Shown here: positions 44,247 through 53,061 of the stretch, in pieces
Layout of the letters: each line of letters begins with the position of its first letter
How positions within the stretch are numbered: position 1 is the stretch's first letter
Assembly (NCBI GenBank): GCA_016716405.1
Contig: JADJWK010000002.1
Coordinates: 806,001 to 870,000 of the forward strand
Source of the DNA: Candidatus Melainabacteria bacterium
Lineage (GTDB): Bacteria > Cyanobacteriota > Vampirovibrionia > Obscuribacterales > Obscuribacteraceae
Direction of reading: 5' to 3'
Length of the DNA stretch: 64,000 bases
Notes under the pieces: generated by a model
What the model was told of the DNA's origin: nothing
Databases searched by the model: none
Seen by the model: only the letters and a program-made list of their open reading frames with translations
Program-made: the position numbers and the translations under genes

Positions 44247-44366
44247 CTATTATTGACTAATGTTACCGTCCGACCTTGAGGAATTCCCATAAATGCAATA
44301 CTGGACTAATTCCTGTGCTAAGATTCCGGTTTGAATTTCACGCATATAAAATACGGAAAGACATAG

Positions 44367-44636
44367 ATGGGACTTGCTTTAGAAAAGAAAAACGAGATTA
44401 TCGTCGGCAACCGCGTCAACGATAAAGATACTGGTTCTCCCGAAGTGCAGGTTGCGATGCTCACCGAACGCATCACCCAGCTTACCGACCACCTGCGCAC
44501 TAACAAGAAAGACTTTCAAAGTCGCCGTGGACTCCTGATGATGGTCGGCAAGCGCAGACGGCTCCTGAAATATCTGAACAGCAGAAGCCCGGAGCGGTAT
44601 CGCAGCCTGATCGAAAAACTAGGATTGAGACGGTAA
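44367..44636 (+). CDS. rpsO: 30S ribosomal protein S15
   Basis: An 89-aa S15 with DTGSPEVQVAMLTERITQLT, RRGLLMMVGKRRRLLKYL and ending IEKLGLRR. It binds 16S rRNA helix 22 and starts 30S platform assembly. It is followed by pnp in the conserved rpsO-pnp order, with a hairpin in between. Confidence 0.96.
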   Translation: MGLALEKKNEIIVGNRVNDKDTGSPEVQVAMLTERITQLTDHLRTNKKDFQSRRGLLMMVGKRRRLLKYLNSRSPERYRSLIEKLGLRR

Positions 44637-44646
44637 TCAATATTCC

Positions 44647-44664
44647 GGCGAGCCCAGGCTCGCC
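44647..44664 (+). terminator. Hairpin between rpsO and pnp
   Basis: GGCGAGCC (44647-44654) pairs with GGCTCGCC (44657-44664) with a 2-nt gap; T-rich sequence follows (TTTGCTTTC and later T7 at 44683). It may partly terminate rpsO transcripts or serve as an RNA processing site before pnp. Confidence 0.6.
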
Positions 44665-44784
44665 GTTTGCTTTCATTAACCTGTTTTTTTACGAAAAAAT
44701 TGGCGATACCCTCTGTTGCGGGTAGTCGTCGTTTTTTCTTGATGAGAGCTTTCGTACTTATGAGAAAAGAAGAGGAAAAAAGAA

Positions 44785-46947
44785 GTGCTCAGCATTAGCG
44801 ATGAGAAAACCAAGTGTGTAGAGCTCGAGATCGACGGCAAGACCGTTTCGATCCGAACCGGCAGGATGGCCAAACAGGCCTCCGGAGCCTGCGAGATTCG
44901 TTGCGGCGACACCATGCTCCTGGTCACCTGCACCGAGTCCCGTAACGCTCGCGAAGGAATCGACTATTTCCCGCTCCTGGTGGACTATGAAGAGAAGCTC
45001 TATGCTGTGGGCCGGGTGCCCGGAAGCTTTTTGCGACGGGAAGGCCGCGCCTCGGACAAGGCCATTCTCACCAGCCGTCTCATCGATCGCCCGATTCGCC
45101 CCCTCTTTCCCAAGAGCTACCGTCAGGATGTCCAGATCGTCGCCACAGCAATGAGCGCCGACCAGGAGAATCCCACCGACACCCTTGCCATGCTCGGTGC
45201 TTCGGTGTCGATCATGCTTGCCGGGTTGCCATTCCAGGGTCCGATAGGGGCCGTGCGGGTCGGCCGGGTGGCAGGCAAATTCATCGCCAATCCCACCCAC
45301 ACCGAGATTGAAGAATCCGATATTGACATCGTCGTAGCCGGTACCGCCGAGTCGATCATGATGGTGGAGGCTGGCTGCTCCCTGGTTTCGGAGCGGGACG
45401 TTCTCAATGCCATCGACTACGGTCACAAGCATATTCGCAAACAAGTAGAGCTCCAGAACGAGTTCGTCGCTTCCCTGGGCGTCCAGAGAAGAGAATTCGT
45501 CGGCGAAGAGAAGAACGCCGAGCTGAAAGCAATCTTCAAAGAGAAAGCCACCGAGAAGCTCAAAGCTTCCATGAACGGCGTCACAGACAAGAACGTTCGC
45601 GCCAATCTTCTCGATGAGGCCTTCAAGGCAGTTGTCGAGGCGGTCAATGAGCTTCCCGAGGAGCACGAGCTCAGAAGCTGGAGCGAAGGCGCCCTGAAAG
45701 GTTATATGGAGCCTTACGAAGCCGAGCTCATGCGGGCCCAGGTGCTCGACACCGGTCTCCGGGCCGACGGCAGAAAGTGCGACGAAATCCGCCCGATCAC
45801 CGTCGAAGTGGGTATACTGCCTCGCGCTCATGGTTCCGGCCTGTTCACTCGGGGCACCACCCAGGCTCTCTCGGTTGCCACGCTTGGTATCGCCGGCGAT
45901 GCACAACGCCTGGATACCATCGACCCCCAGACCGAAAAGCGCTATATGCACCATTACAACTTTCCCGGCTTTTCGGTGGGAGAGGTGAAACCCATGCGGG
46001 GTCCCGGTCGCCGCGAGATCGGTCACGGCGCTCTGGCGGAGCGGGCGATCATCCCTGTGCTCCCCCGCCAGGAGGATTTCCCTTACACCCTGCGGGTAGT
46101 CTCGGAAGTCCTGGAATCCAACGGCTCCACATCCATGGCTTCGACCTGCGGCTCCTGTCTTTCTTTGATGGATGCCGGCGTTCCCCTTCTCGATACGGTG
46201 GGCGGCATCGCCATGGGTCTGATTCTCGAAGGCGAGCGTTTCGCCATTCTCTCGGATATCCAGGGTCTAGAGGACTTCCTCGGTGACATGGACTTCAAAG
46301 TGACCGGCACCAGAAACGGCATTTCGGCTCTGCAAATGGATATCAAGGTGCAGGGCATCTCCATCGAGATTATGAGAGTCGCTCTCGAGCAAGCTCGTCG
46401 CGGCAGAATCCATATAATCGAGTGTATGGAGAAAGTCCTCGACAAGCCTCGCTCCGAGCTTTCTCGCTGGGCACCGCGCCTGATCACCATGAAGATCGAT
46501 CCGGAAGATATCGGCACCGTTATCGGTCCCGGCGGCAAGATGATCCGCCGGATCATCGAGGAGACCGGCGCCACCATCGATATCGAGGACGACGGCACAG
46601 TGGTTATCGGCAGTGTCGAAGGGCACGGGGGCGAAGAAGCCAAACGCATGATCGAGCGTCTGGTCAAGCGCATCGAGCCCGGCGAGGTCTATGCCGGTCG
46701 GGTTACCCGGATTATTCCGGTAGGCTGTTTTGTCGAGGTCCTGCCCGGAAAAGAGGGCATGGTTCATATCTCCCAGCTCGAGAACCGCAGGGTGAACAAG
46801 GTTGAAGACGTCGTCTCGGTCGGTGATCGAGTAATTGTTAAAGTACGCGAGATCGATGAGCGTAATCGTGTTAACTTGACTATGAAAGAAGTCACCGACA
46901 AAGAACGGGAAGAGTGTGAGCAGAGAAACCCGGTCAAGTCCAGCTAA
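44785..46947 (+). CDS. pnp: Polyribonucleotide nucleotidyltransferase (PNPase)
   Basis: A 720-aa phosphorolytic 3'-5' exoribonuclease with a GTG start at 44785 (AGAGGA upstream). Two RNase PH domains (residues about 10-230 and 320-545) flank an alpha-helical domain. TRGTTQALSVATLG and MDAGVPLLDTVGGIAMGL lie in the catalytic second core. A KH domain (GPGGKMIRRIIEETGATIDI) and an S1 domain (YAGRVTRIIPVGCFVEVLPG) complete the RNA-binding end. Core enzyme of mRNA decay. Its end overlaps the next ORF. Confidence 0.96.
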   Translation: MLSISDEKTKCVELEIDGKTVSIRTGRMAKQASGACEIRCGDTMLLVTCTESRNAREGIDYFPLLVDYEEKLYAVGRVPGSFLRREGRASDKAILTSRLIDRPIRPLFPKSYRQDVQIVATAMSADQENPTDTLAMLGASVSIMLAGLPFQGPIGAVRVGRVAGKFIANPTHTEIEESDIDIVVAGTAESIMMVEAGCSLVSERDVLNAIDYGHKHIRKQVELQNEFVASLGVQRREFVGEEKNAELKAIFKEKATEKLKASMNGVTDKNVRANLLDEAFKAVVEAVNELPEEHELRSWSEGALKGYMEPYEAELMRAQVLDTGLRADGRKCDEIRPITVEVGILPRAHGSGLFTRGTTQALSVATLGIAGDAQRLDTIDPQTEKRYMHHYNFPGFSVGEVKPMRGPGRREIGHGALAERAIIPVLPRQEDFPYTLRVVSEVLESNGSTSMASTCGSCLSLMDAGVPLLDTVGGIAMGLILEGERFAILSDIQGLEDFLGDMDFKVTGTRNGISALQMDIKVQGISIEIMRVALEQARRGRIHIIECMEKVLDKPRSELSRWAPRLITMKIDPEDIGTVIGPGGKMIRRIIEETGATIDIEDDGTVVIGSVEGHGGEEAKRMIERLVKRIEPGEVYAGRVTRIIPVGCFVEVLPGKEGMVHISQLENRRVNKVEDVVSVGDRVIVKVREIDERNRVNLTMKEVTDKEREECEQRNPVKSS

Positions 46948-47920
46948 CTCGCCGGTTTCCCCGCCGGTGGCCGCAATCCGCCGGCTTCGAGCTCTCTCTG
47001 TCCTGATCGCAGCCGTGTCGCTTCTGGAGCCCGGTCTTTCCTTCCTGCCTGCAGGCGGGTCCGGATCGGGATACAGTTCCGGTATGGCTGCTTTCGCCAG
47101 GACCTCCAAGAAGAAATCTTCCAGCAAGGCGAAGAAGTCCGCCAAAAAAACCAGCTCGAGAAAATCCGGCTCGAAAAAATCGAGCCGGTCCCGGAGCCGA
47201 TCCCTCAGTCACAGGAGCCGCTCGCGCTCTTCCCGGCATGAAGCCGCCGGAAAGCCTGAGGCTCACAAGCCCAGCCCGGAAGAGCTGGCTGCCAGGACCA
47301 GGCGTGAGGCGGCTTATGCCAGTCTCGACCAGGCCTACGGTCTTTACGATGCCGGCATCAATGCTCGTCTGGCAGGTCAAAACACCCTTGCCATAACCAG
47401 GCTCGAGGAGTCCTGGCGTAAATTCTCGGACAACAAGGGTTATCAGAAGTCGGGCAATCCCTCCACCATCGAGTCCATGGTCCATTATGAGCTCGGCCAG
47501 GCTGCCGAGGCCCAGGGCGACTTCAATCTGGCTCGTGACAGCTATTCACGCTGCCTGCGCATCAGGCCAGGCTACACACCCGCCTCGGTGAAGCTGGTCA
47601 ATCTTCTGGCCCGTAACGGTAAGCTCGATCTCGCTCTGGCCAAAGCCAGAGAAGCTGCTGGTGCGAGCCCCAGGGATCCGAGGGCGCAGCTCCTGGTCTC
47701 TCTCGTCCTTGACAAGATGGGCAAAGCCGATGATGCCAGGCAGGCCAGGGGTGAGGCAGAGAAGCTTCTGACCGTGGAAGGGAAAGTCGTTCCCGGAGCC
47801 GATATAAAGGAGAAGCCGGTAAAGGCGATTCCCGGAAAAGAAGCCCGGGAGCGGATGGAATCGGATGTGATGACCGATATCGAAGAAGAAGAGCCCTCTG
47901 GAGACTCGGATTCCGAATAG
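46916..47920 (+). CDS. Exported TPR protein with Ser/Lys/Arg-rich stretch
   Basis: 334 aa if started at the GTG at 46916, which overlaps the pnp end by 32 bp. This start gives a credible signal sequence (RALSVLIAAVSLLEPGLSFL), so I prefer it to the ATG at 47084. A 70-residue basic low-complexity tract (KKSAKKTSSRKSGSKKSS, then SRSRSRS) precedes TPR repeats (about residues 125-280; HYELGQAAEAQGDFNLARDS). The tail is acidic. Co-transcribed with pnp; function unknown. Confidence 0.6.
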   Translation: MSRETRSSPANSPVSPPVAAIRRLRALSVLIAAVSLLEPGLSFLPAGGSGSGYSSGMAAFARTSKKKSSSKAKKSAKKTSSRKSGSKKSSRSRSRSLSHRSRSRSSRHEAAGKPEAHKPSPEELAARTRREAAYASLDQAYGLYDAGINARLAGQNTLAITRLEESWRKFSDNKGYQKSGNPSTIESMVHYELGQAAEAQGDFNLARDSYSRCLRIRPGYTPASVKLVNLLARNGKLDLALAKAREAAGASPRDPRAQLLVSLVLDKMGKADDARQARGEAEKLLTVEGKVVPGADIKEKPVKAIPGKEARERMESDVMTDIEEEEPSGDSDSE

Positions 47921-47931
47921 AACCGGCAAAA

Positions 47932-47959
47932 AACGAAAAGAGGACCTGATGGCCCTCTT
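47932..47959 (-). terminator. Terminator of the HU gene
   Basis: On the minus strand AAGAGGGCC (47959-47951) pairs with GGTCCTCTT (47946-47938), with one G-T pair, followed by TTCGTTTTTT. It lies about 25 bp beyond the HU stop codon and may also serve the convergent TPR gene. Confidence 0.75.
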
Positions 47960-47983
47960 CTCAATTTTCCAGACTGTCGATTC

Positions 47984-48262
47984 TCAGGAATTGACTCTGT
48001 CTTTGAATTCTTTACCAGGCGAGAAAGCGGGTACGCGCTTGGCGGGCACCTTGATCTTTTCACCAGGCTTTTGCGGGTTGTTGGTTTCACGAGCATTGCG
48101 CTGGCGACGCTCGAAAGTACCGAATCCAACCAGAGTAACGCGATCGCCCTTGGCGACGGTCTCGACAACGACTTCGGTCAAAGCTTGAAGCATCTCTTCG
48201 ACGGATTTCTTGGTGTTGTTGGTGCGGTTAGCTATTTCAGCAGCTAGTTCTGCTTTGTTCAC
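47984..48262 (-). CDS. hup: HU-family DNA-binding protein
   Basis: A 92-aa histone-like protein (MNKAELAAEIANRTNNTKKS at the start; VTLVGFGTFERRQRNARE; then KIKVPAKRVPAFSPGKEFKD). The beta-arm region NPQKPGEKIKVPAK is the DNA-bending arm. GTG start with AGGAGGA upstream. Single-gene unit with its own terminator. Confidence 0.95.
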   Translation of the reverse strand: MNKAELAAEIANRTNNTKKSVEEMLQALTEVVVETVAKGDRVTLVGFGTFERRQRNARETNNPQKPGEKIKVPAKRVPAFSPGKEFKDRVNS

Positions 48263-48510
48263 AGAGATTCCTCCTGTCCCTCACGATTGAGTTAATGGTC
48301 AAGTCTAATGTGGTCTTCCAAAACCACGTAACCGGCAAGGATACAGCACCTATCGGCTCGAGACAAGAGCGAATCCATAAAAAGTGGCTCTTGATAAACA
48401 AATCCGCCGATCTCGACTGTCTCGAGCCGGTCAAAAACTTGGTTGCCCGGCGTGAATTGGATGCGAAAATGGGAACAACTATTATACTGATTACAGAGAG
48501 TAGGACTCAC

Positions 48511-48912
48511 TTGGGACGAAAATCCGCCACCTCTTCTTTAGTGCAATCGCGCGACCTCGCCTTCATCGCAGCCCGGGGAGCCGAGACGAAGAAAGCCAAT
48601 GCGACGGTGGTCCTGGATGTCAGGGAAGTGACACTGCTGGCAGACTACTTCGTCTTCACCGGGGGGGAATCGAAAGCGCAAGTCAAGGCGATAGTCCAGG
48701 AGATCGAGGACCGTCTCGGGCCGCGCGGGCGGAAGGCCAAGTCGATTGTCGGATTATCAGAGGCCCGCTGGGTCGTCATGGACTTCGGGGATGTTATAGT
48801 CCATATCCTGCAGAGCAAGGAGCGTGACTTTTACAAACTCGAGCAGTTCTGGAACCACGGCCTGGTGGTAGAGCCATCCGAATGGGTCAGTGATGATAAT
48901 TTAGAAGAATAG
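48511..48912 (+). CDS. rsfS: Ribosomal silencing factor RsfS
   Basis: About 133 aa from a TTG at 48511, preceded by TAGGA at 5 nt; the frame is open back to 48295, and an ATG at 48469 is possible. The RsfS/Iojap fold shows DVREVTLLADYFVFTGGES, KAQVKAIVQEIEDRL, RWVVMDFGDVIVHIL and FYKLEQFW. It binds L14 and blocks subunit joining when nutrients are scarce. The LSm/beta-propeller gene follows after 23 bp. Confidence 0.9.
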   Translation: MGRKSATSSLVQSRDLAFIAARGAETKKANATVVLDVREVTLLADYFVFTGGESKAQVKAIVQEIEDRLGPRGRKAKSIVGLSEARWVVMDFGDVIVHILQSKERDFYKLEQFWNHGLVVEPSEWVSDDNLEE

Positions 48913-48935
48913 AGTCGAGAGGATAGCAAGAAAGT

Positions 48936-50093
48936 ATGAGCTTCAGGACGCGGCTTCAAGGGTTCGTCGAAAACCGGCAGAAGATTCAAATCTGGTACGG
49001 AATGGGCTGCCACAATACCGTTACCGGCCGAGTCCTCTCGGTGGATCACGATCATATCGACGTCGAATCTTACTCCCATGAATCGGACGGGCAGATCCAT
49101 ATCCGCCGTATCCTCATACCTCTACACCTCATACTCCACATCGATATAACTACTGCCGAGATCGCCGAGGACGACGAGTCTTTCGATACAAAGGCAGAAG
49201 AGAAGGAAGGCGGCAAGGAAGCCAAGAAGACCCAGGCTGTAATCGACCTCCCCGACGCTCCCCGGGGCTATGCGGTCAAGGTCCTCTCCCAGCTTAATTC
49301 CACCTTCTCCAACCGGTTCTCCCGGATGACCGCCGGACCCGGCGGCATCTATTTCTCCGTGGACGGCAGCGTCTGGTTCGTCGACAATTCCGGTCAGCCC
49401 ACCGAGTATGCCCGGATTCGTGGCAACAGCACGATCTCCGGTTTGCGTTTCGATCGCAAAGGGGTGCTCTATGTGGCCACCATCCAGGGGATCGTCTATA
49501 AAATAGATCCCAATAAGTCCGGGCGGATTCTCGCTCAGCTCGACGGCAATAAGACCGGCGGCGGCACCTTCCTGTCCGACCTGGCTATCGGCCCTCGCGA
49601 AGAGGTATATGTCTCGAACTTCCCCTCCAACACAGGCGGAATTTTCAAAGTCGACAAGGCCGGCGATGCCGAGGTTTTGATTGGCGGACCCGGACACGGT
49701 ACCCAGGGCTTGCTCCTCGATCCAGACGGCTTTCTCTGGTGCCTGGAGCACGCCACCGGCTCGGTGGTCAAACGCTCCCTGGACGGCCGGGAAGTGAGTC
49801 GTGTGGCTATCGCCGAATCGGACAGCTTCAATTTCGCCGACGGCTATGACGGCAATCTAGCCATGGACAGCCTGGGCCGGCTCTATATAACCGCCGGCCG
49901 AGCCGGAACAGTGATCAGAGTGAACCGGGAAGGTCGTACCGAGGAGTTCCTCAAGGGACTGATCAACCCTACCGGTATCGCCTTCGGCTCGGACGGAGCC
50001 CTCTTCGTCCTCGAAGCCGGACGCTCCCGGGTGCTGCGCGTGGCGGCCCTGGACAAGGCCGACCGCACGGCTTCGGCGCCGCTACTGAGCTGA
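48936..50093 (+). CDS. LSm-like domain fused to an NHL/SMP-30-type beta-propeller
   Basis: A 385-aa protein. Residues about 10-75 resemble an LSm/Sm-like barrel (KIQIWYGMGCHNTVTGRVLS, IDVESYSHE). A Glu/Lys linker follows. Residues about 108-378 contain repeated beta-propeller blades (SGLRFDRKGVLYVATIQG, TQGLLLDPDGFLWCLEHA, LAMDSLGRLYITAG, GIAFGSDGALFVLEAGRS). No signal peptide, so it is likely cytoplasmic. Probably co-transcribed with rsfS. The Sm assignment is inference from the strand pattern. Confidence 0.7.
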   Translation: MSFRTRLQGFVENRQKIQIWYGMGCHNTVTGRVLSVDHDHIDVESYSHESDGQIHIRRILIPLHLILHIDITTAEIAEDDESFDTKAEEKEGGKEAKKTQAVIDLPDAPRGYAVKVLSQLNSTFSNRFSRMTAGPGGIYFSVDGSVWFVDNSGQPTEYARIRGNSTISGLRFDRKGVLYVATIQGIVYKIDPNKSGRILAQLDGNKTGGGTFLSDLAIGPREEVYVSNFPSNTGGIFKVDKAGDAEVLIGGPGHGTQGLLLDPDGFLWCLEHATGSVVKRSLDGREVSRVAIAESDSFNFADGYDGNLAMDSLGRLYITAGRAGTVIRVNREGRTEEFLKGLINPTGIAFGSDGALFVLEAGRSRVLRVAALDKADRTASAPLLS

Positions 50094-50101
50094 AATCTGA
50101 A

Positions 50102-51952
50102 TTAGCTTCGCGCCGATGCGAACCGGTTGTTTCCAGCCGCTCCGGATTCTACGCCTACCGGCGCTCTGTCTTCGTAGAGGGCGTTCACCAGATCGGCATA
50201 ATTGCGGGCTACTGCGTTGCGCTTGATCTTGAGAGTGGCTGTGAGCTCGCCTGCCTCTACCGAGAGCTCCTTCTCGAGGACGGCGAAACGCTTCACCTGC
50301 TCGTAATCAGCCAGGCTGCCGGAGCGCATTCTCAGCTCTTTCTTAAGATAGTCGTAGATCTCCGCGGATCTCGCTACCTCTTCGAAGGTCTGGCAAGGCC
50401 AGCCGTTTTCCCTGGCGTATTCCATGGCCGCCTGCTCATCGAGACAGATCAGGGCGACCAGGTGTTTGCGCTTGTCTCCGAAGACCACTGACTGGTTGAC
50501 CAGGGGCACTGTCTTGATGATCGCCTCGATCCGCTGGGGTGCGATGTTCTTGCCGGCGGAGTTGACGATGATGTCTTTCTTGCGGTCGGTGATGGTTATA
50601 TAGTTGTCACTGTCTATGGTGCCTATATCGCCTGTCTTGAACCAGCCGTCCTCGAAAGCCTCGGCTGTGCCCTGCTCATTCTTGTAATAGCCGGAGCAGA
50701 TCGTCGGTCCCTTCACCAGGATCTCGCCGTCATCGCTGAGCCGGGCCTGGACGGAAGGCAGGGTCGCTCCGACGGTGCCGAGCTTCACCCGGTGACTGGG
50801 GTTGACGCTCAGGGGAGCGGCGGTCTCGGTCAGTCCATAGCCTTCCAGGGTCGATATGCCGATGGCGTTGAAGAAGCCGAGCACCTCTCTGGTGGCGGGG
50901 GCGCCACCACTGACGATCAACCTCAGGTTGGGACCGATCCGCTGGCGCAGCTTCTTGAGCACCACGCGCTCGGCGAGCCAGTGCTTGAGCCTGAGAGCCT
51001 GGCGCGGCTTTTCGCCAGTGGCTCTGTGCTCCACCATCTGTCTGCCGACCTCGATGGACCACTCTATGAGCTGGCGGGACCTGCCGGAGGCGCCTTCGAT
51101 GCCGCTTTTCACTTTCGTATAGATCCGGTCGAGCACCCTGGGCACCACCAGGATCATGCTGGGATTGACCTCTCCCATGTTCTTGGCCATATACTCGATC
51201 CCTTCGGCGAAGGCACAGGCGCCGCCGGAATGGAGCCAGTAGTACTCGCCGCAGACACGCTCGAAAACATGGGACAGAGGCAGGTAAGAGAGATAGATGT
51301 CGTTCTCGGTCACAGGCAGGACGCCCTGCAGGTCCTCCATGACAGCCATGATGTTGCTGTGGGTCAGGGGCACGCCCTTGGGAGTGCCGGTGGTGCCCGA
51401 AGTGTAGATAATAGTCGCGAGGTCCCGGCGCTCGCGGCTCTCGCAGCGGCGATAGACCAGCTCCGGGTGGGCGGCGCGGCGGTCTCTGCCCAGCCTCTCG
51501 ACGGATTCCACTGTGTGAGTCTCGGGGTCTCCCGATTCTTCCATGAGAATCGCTACTTTGAGATGCGGGATCCGCTCTTTGAGCCCTTCTATCTTGGCCA
51601 GGAGGCGTTTGTTCTGGACGAAGACAATCTGAGCCTCGGAATTATTGAGGATGTATTCGATGTCCGAGAGAGAGCTTGTCGGGTAGATAGGAACCGATAC
51701 GGCGCCGTTGCTGAGAATGGCGAGGTCGGCGAGAACCCAGTAGTGACTGGTGGCACTGAAGATGGCAGCTTTGCCGTCGACCTCCAGGCCGAGCTCGGCA
51801 AGCCCGAAGGCGAGATTCTCGGCACGCTCGCCGAGACCGGTCCAGCTCAACTGCGTGTAAGCTGACTTGCGATCCGGTTTGTAAATGAAAGCCGGGCGGT
51901 CTCCCATTTCTTTGACGCGGCAGCGAAATATCGAAGCTAGATTGTGTCGCAC
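50102..51952 (-). CDS. Long-chain fatty-acid-CoA ligase (AMP-forming)
   Basis: About 616 aa from the GTG at 51952, with AAGGA 11 nt upstream. The open frame extends to 52135, but a near-consensus promoter at 52001-52029 lies inside that extension. ANL-superfamily motifs are YTSGTTGTPKGVPLTHSN (P-loop), GYGLTETAAPLSVNP, DGWFKTGDIGTID and DRKKDIIVNSAGKNIAP. It activates fatty acids to acyl-CoA for degradation or lipid synthesis, fitting with the glyoxylate shunt in this window. It ends 8 bp from the convergent propeller gene. Confidence 0.92.
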   Translation of the reverse strand: MRHNLASIFRCRVKEMGDRPAFIYKPDRKSAYTQLSWTGLGERAENLAFGLAELGLEVDGKAAIFSATSHYWVLADLAILSNGAVSVPIYPTSSLSDIEYILNNSEAQIVFVQNKRLLAKIEGLKERIPHLKVAILMEESGDPETHTVESVERLGRDRRAAHPELVYRRCESRERRDLATIIYTSGTTGTPKGVPLTHSNIMAVMEDLQGVLPVTENDIYLSYLPLSHVFERVCGEYYWLHSGGACAFAEGIEYMAKNMGEVNPSMILVVPRVLDRIYTKVKSGIEGASGRSRQLIEWSIEVGRQMVEHRATGEKPRQALRLKHWLAERVVLKKLRQRIGPNLRLIVSGGAPATREVLGFFNAIGISTLEGYGLTETAAPLSVNPSHRVKLGTVGATLPSVQARLSDDGEILVKGPTICSGYYKNEQGTAEAFEDGWFKTGDIGTIDSDNYITITDRKKDIIVNSAGKNIAPQRIEAIIKTVPLVNQSVVFGDKRKHLVALICLDEQAAMEYARENGWPCQTFEEVARSAEIYDYLKKELRMRSGSLADYEQVKRFAVLEKELSVEAGELTATLKIKRNAVARNYADLVNALYEDRAPVGVESGAAGNNRFASARS

Positions 51953-52000
51953 GTTGTTCACCGTCCTTGCTAGAGCGGGCTTTGCTCCTATCGGTGACTC

Positions 52001-52029
52001 ATTATATGAGCTTTGGTCACGGTTACCAA
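52001..52029 (-). promoter_or_regulatory. Near-consensus sigma-70 promoter for the acyl-CoA ligase gene
   Basis: On the minus strand TTGGTA (52029-52024) and TATAAT (52006-52001) are separated by exactly 17 bp. Transcription would start near 51994 and give a leader of about 40 nt before the GTG at 51952. Confidence 0.78.
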
Positions 52030-52127
52030 GGGATGATAAACACTTGAAGCTCTGCTCGGCCTGGCTCCTCCTCTTCATTGCCGGTGCTGTCGGGATGTTC
52101 ACCTCCGGAGCCGGACCTAAATTATTG

Positions 52128-52153
52128 CTCAGCACTTATTCTCAGCACTTATT
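52128..52153. repeat. 13-bp perfect tandem duplication
   Basis: CTCAGCACTTATT occurs twice in a row (52128-52140 and 52141-52153), 8 bp beyond the end of the lipase-like gene. Probably a replication slippage product. Confidence 0.9.
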
Positions 52154-52160
52154 ATGTAGA

Positions 52161-53027
52161 TTAGGTGCTGCTCAGATTGCGGACCAGCCAGGGCTCGAGC
52201 TCGTCCAGAAGTCGGGGAAGCTGGGCCTCGAACATGAGGTCGTGCCAGCAATCGTCCATGGTCACCCGGGTCTTCTCGGGACTGTCGACCTTGTCGAAGA
52301 ACCGCTCGCTGTGCCGATTGTCGACGATGGTCTCGATGCCGGCGGTGGCCATGAAAAGCGGAACCGGCAGTGTCTGGACCTCTTTCTTCAACTCGTTGGT
52401 GAAGTTTAGAAGCTCGAGACCCATGCGAGCCGGAATTGTCAGGCGTTTGAGCTCATCCTGCGCCAGCTCGTCTCGAACTGCCTGGTTGGAAGTGATGTCG
52501 TCGACCGTGTAGGGCAGAGCCAGTTCGGTATCGGGAGCGATCAGCGCCGTCGCCACGGCTTTCAGCTTATAGGGAATAGTGAACCTTCCCGGGAAGCCGT
52601 CGAAACCCGGGGAGAATATGGCCACGCCGCCGGGGCGGGGATTCAAGAGCCGGCATATCTTTACCGCCACCAGGGCACCCATGCTGTTGCCCATGAGAAA
52701 GACCGGCTTGCCGGAAGCCAGCCCGGCGACATGGTTGTATACGGCAACAGCCTCGTCCTGCCACTGGCTGCGGCTGTTAAATGTTTGATCTTTTCGGAGA
52801 CCGAAGCCTACTTGATCGAAGGAGAAAACACCGAATCGCCGCATGGCGAGCCGGCTTCCGAAGGCCTCGAACCAGCCGGAATGAGCCCCGAGACCGTGAA
52901 TGATCAGGACGAGCGCCCGGGCCTCCTGCTCATCGCCCCATTGCCTGCAATAGAGAGGCTTTCCGGTCCGACCCGGGAGCTCGAAGACCCGGCTCGTTTG
53001 ATTGAGAGTGATCGCGGCTGGTTCCAT
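52161..53027 (-). CDS. Alpha/beta hydrolase (monoacylglycerol lipase-like)
   Basis: A 288-aa serine hydrolase of the Hydrolase_4 type. It shows LVLIIHGLGAHSGWF (oxyanion HG), FSFDQVGFGLRKDQ, the nucleophile elbow MGNSMGALVAV and a C-terminal His in MDDCWHDLMFE. It probably cleaves glycerolipid esters. It lies just upstream of the acyl-CoA ligase on the same strand, which could activate the fatty acid it releases, although each seems to have its own promoter. Confidence 0.85.
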   Translation of the reverse strand: MEPAAITLNQTSRVFELPGRTGKPLYCRQWGDEQEARALVLIIHGLGAHSGWFEAFGSRLAMRRFGVFSFDQVGFGLRKDQTFNSRSQWQDEAVAVYNHVAGLASGKPVFLMGNSMGALVAVKICRLLNPRPGGVAIFSPGFDGFPGRFTIPYKLKAVATALIAPDTELALPYTVDDITSNQAVRDELAQDELKRLTIPARMGLELLNFTNELKKEVQTLPVPLFMATAGIETIVDNRHSERFFDKVDSPEKTRVTMDDCWHDLMFEAQLPRLLDELEPWLVRNLSST

Positions 53028-53061
53028 AGCACGATATTATATCTTCAAGGGACATCGATGA

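Noticed and set aside
44758..46026. 422-codon minus-strand frame over pnp
   Set aside because: Antisense shadow of the first RNase PH domain of PNPase.
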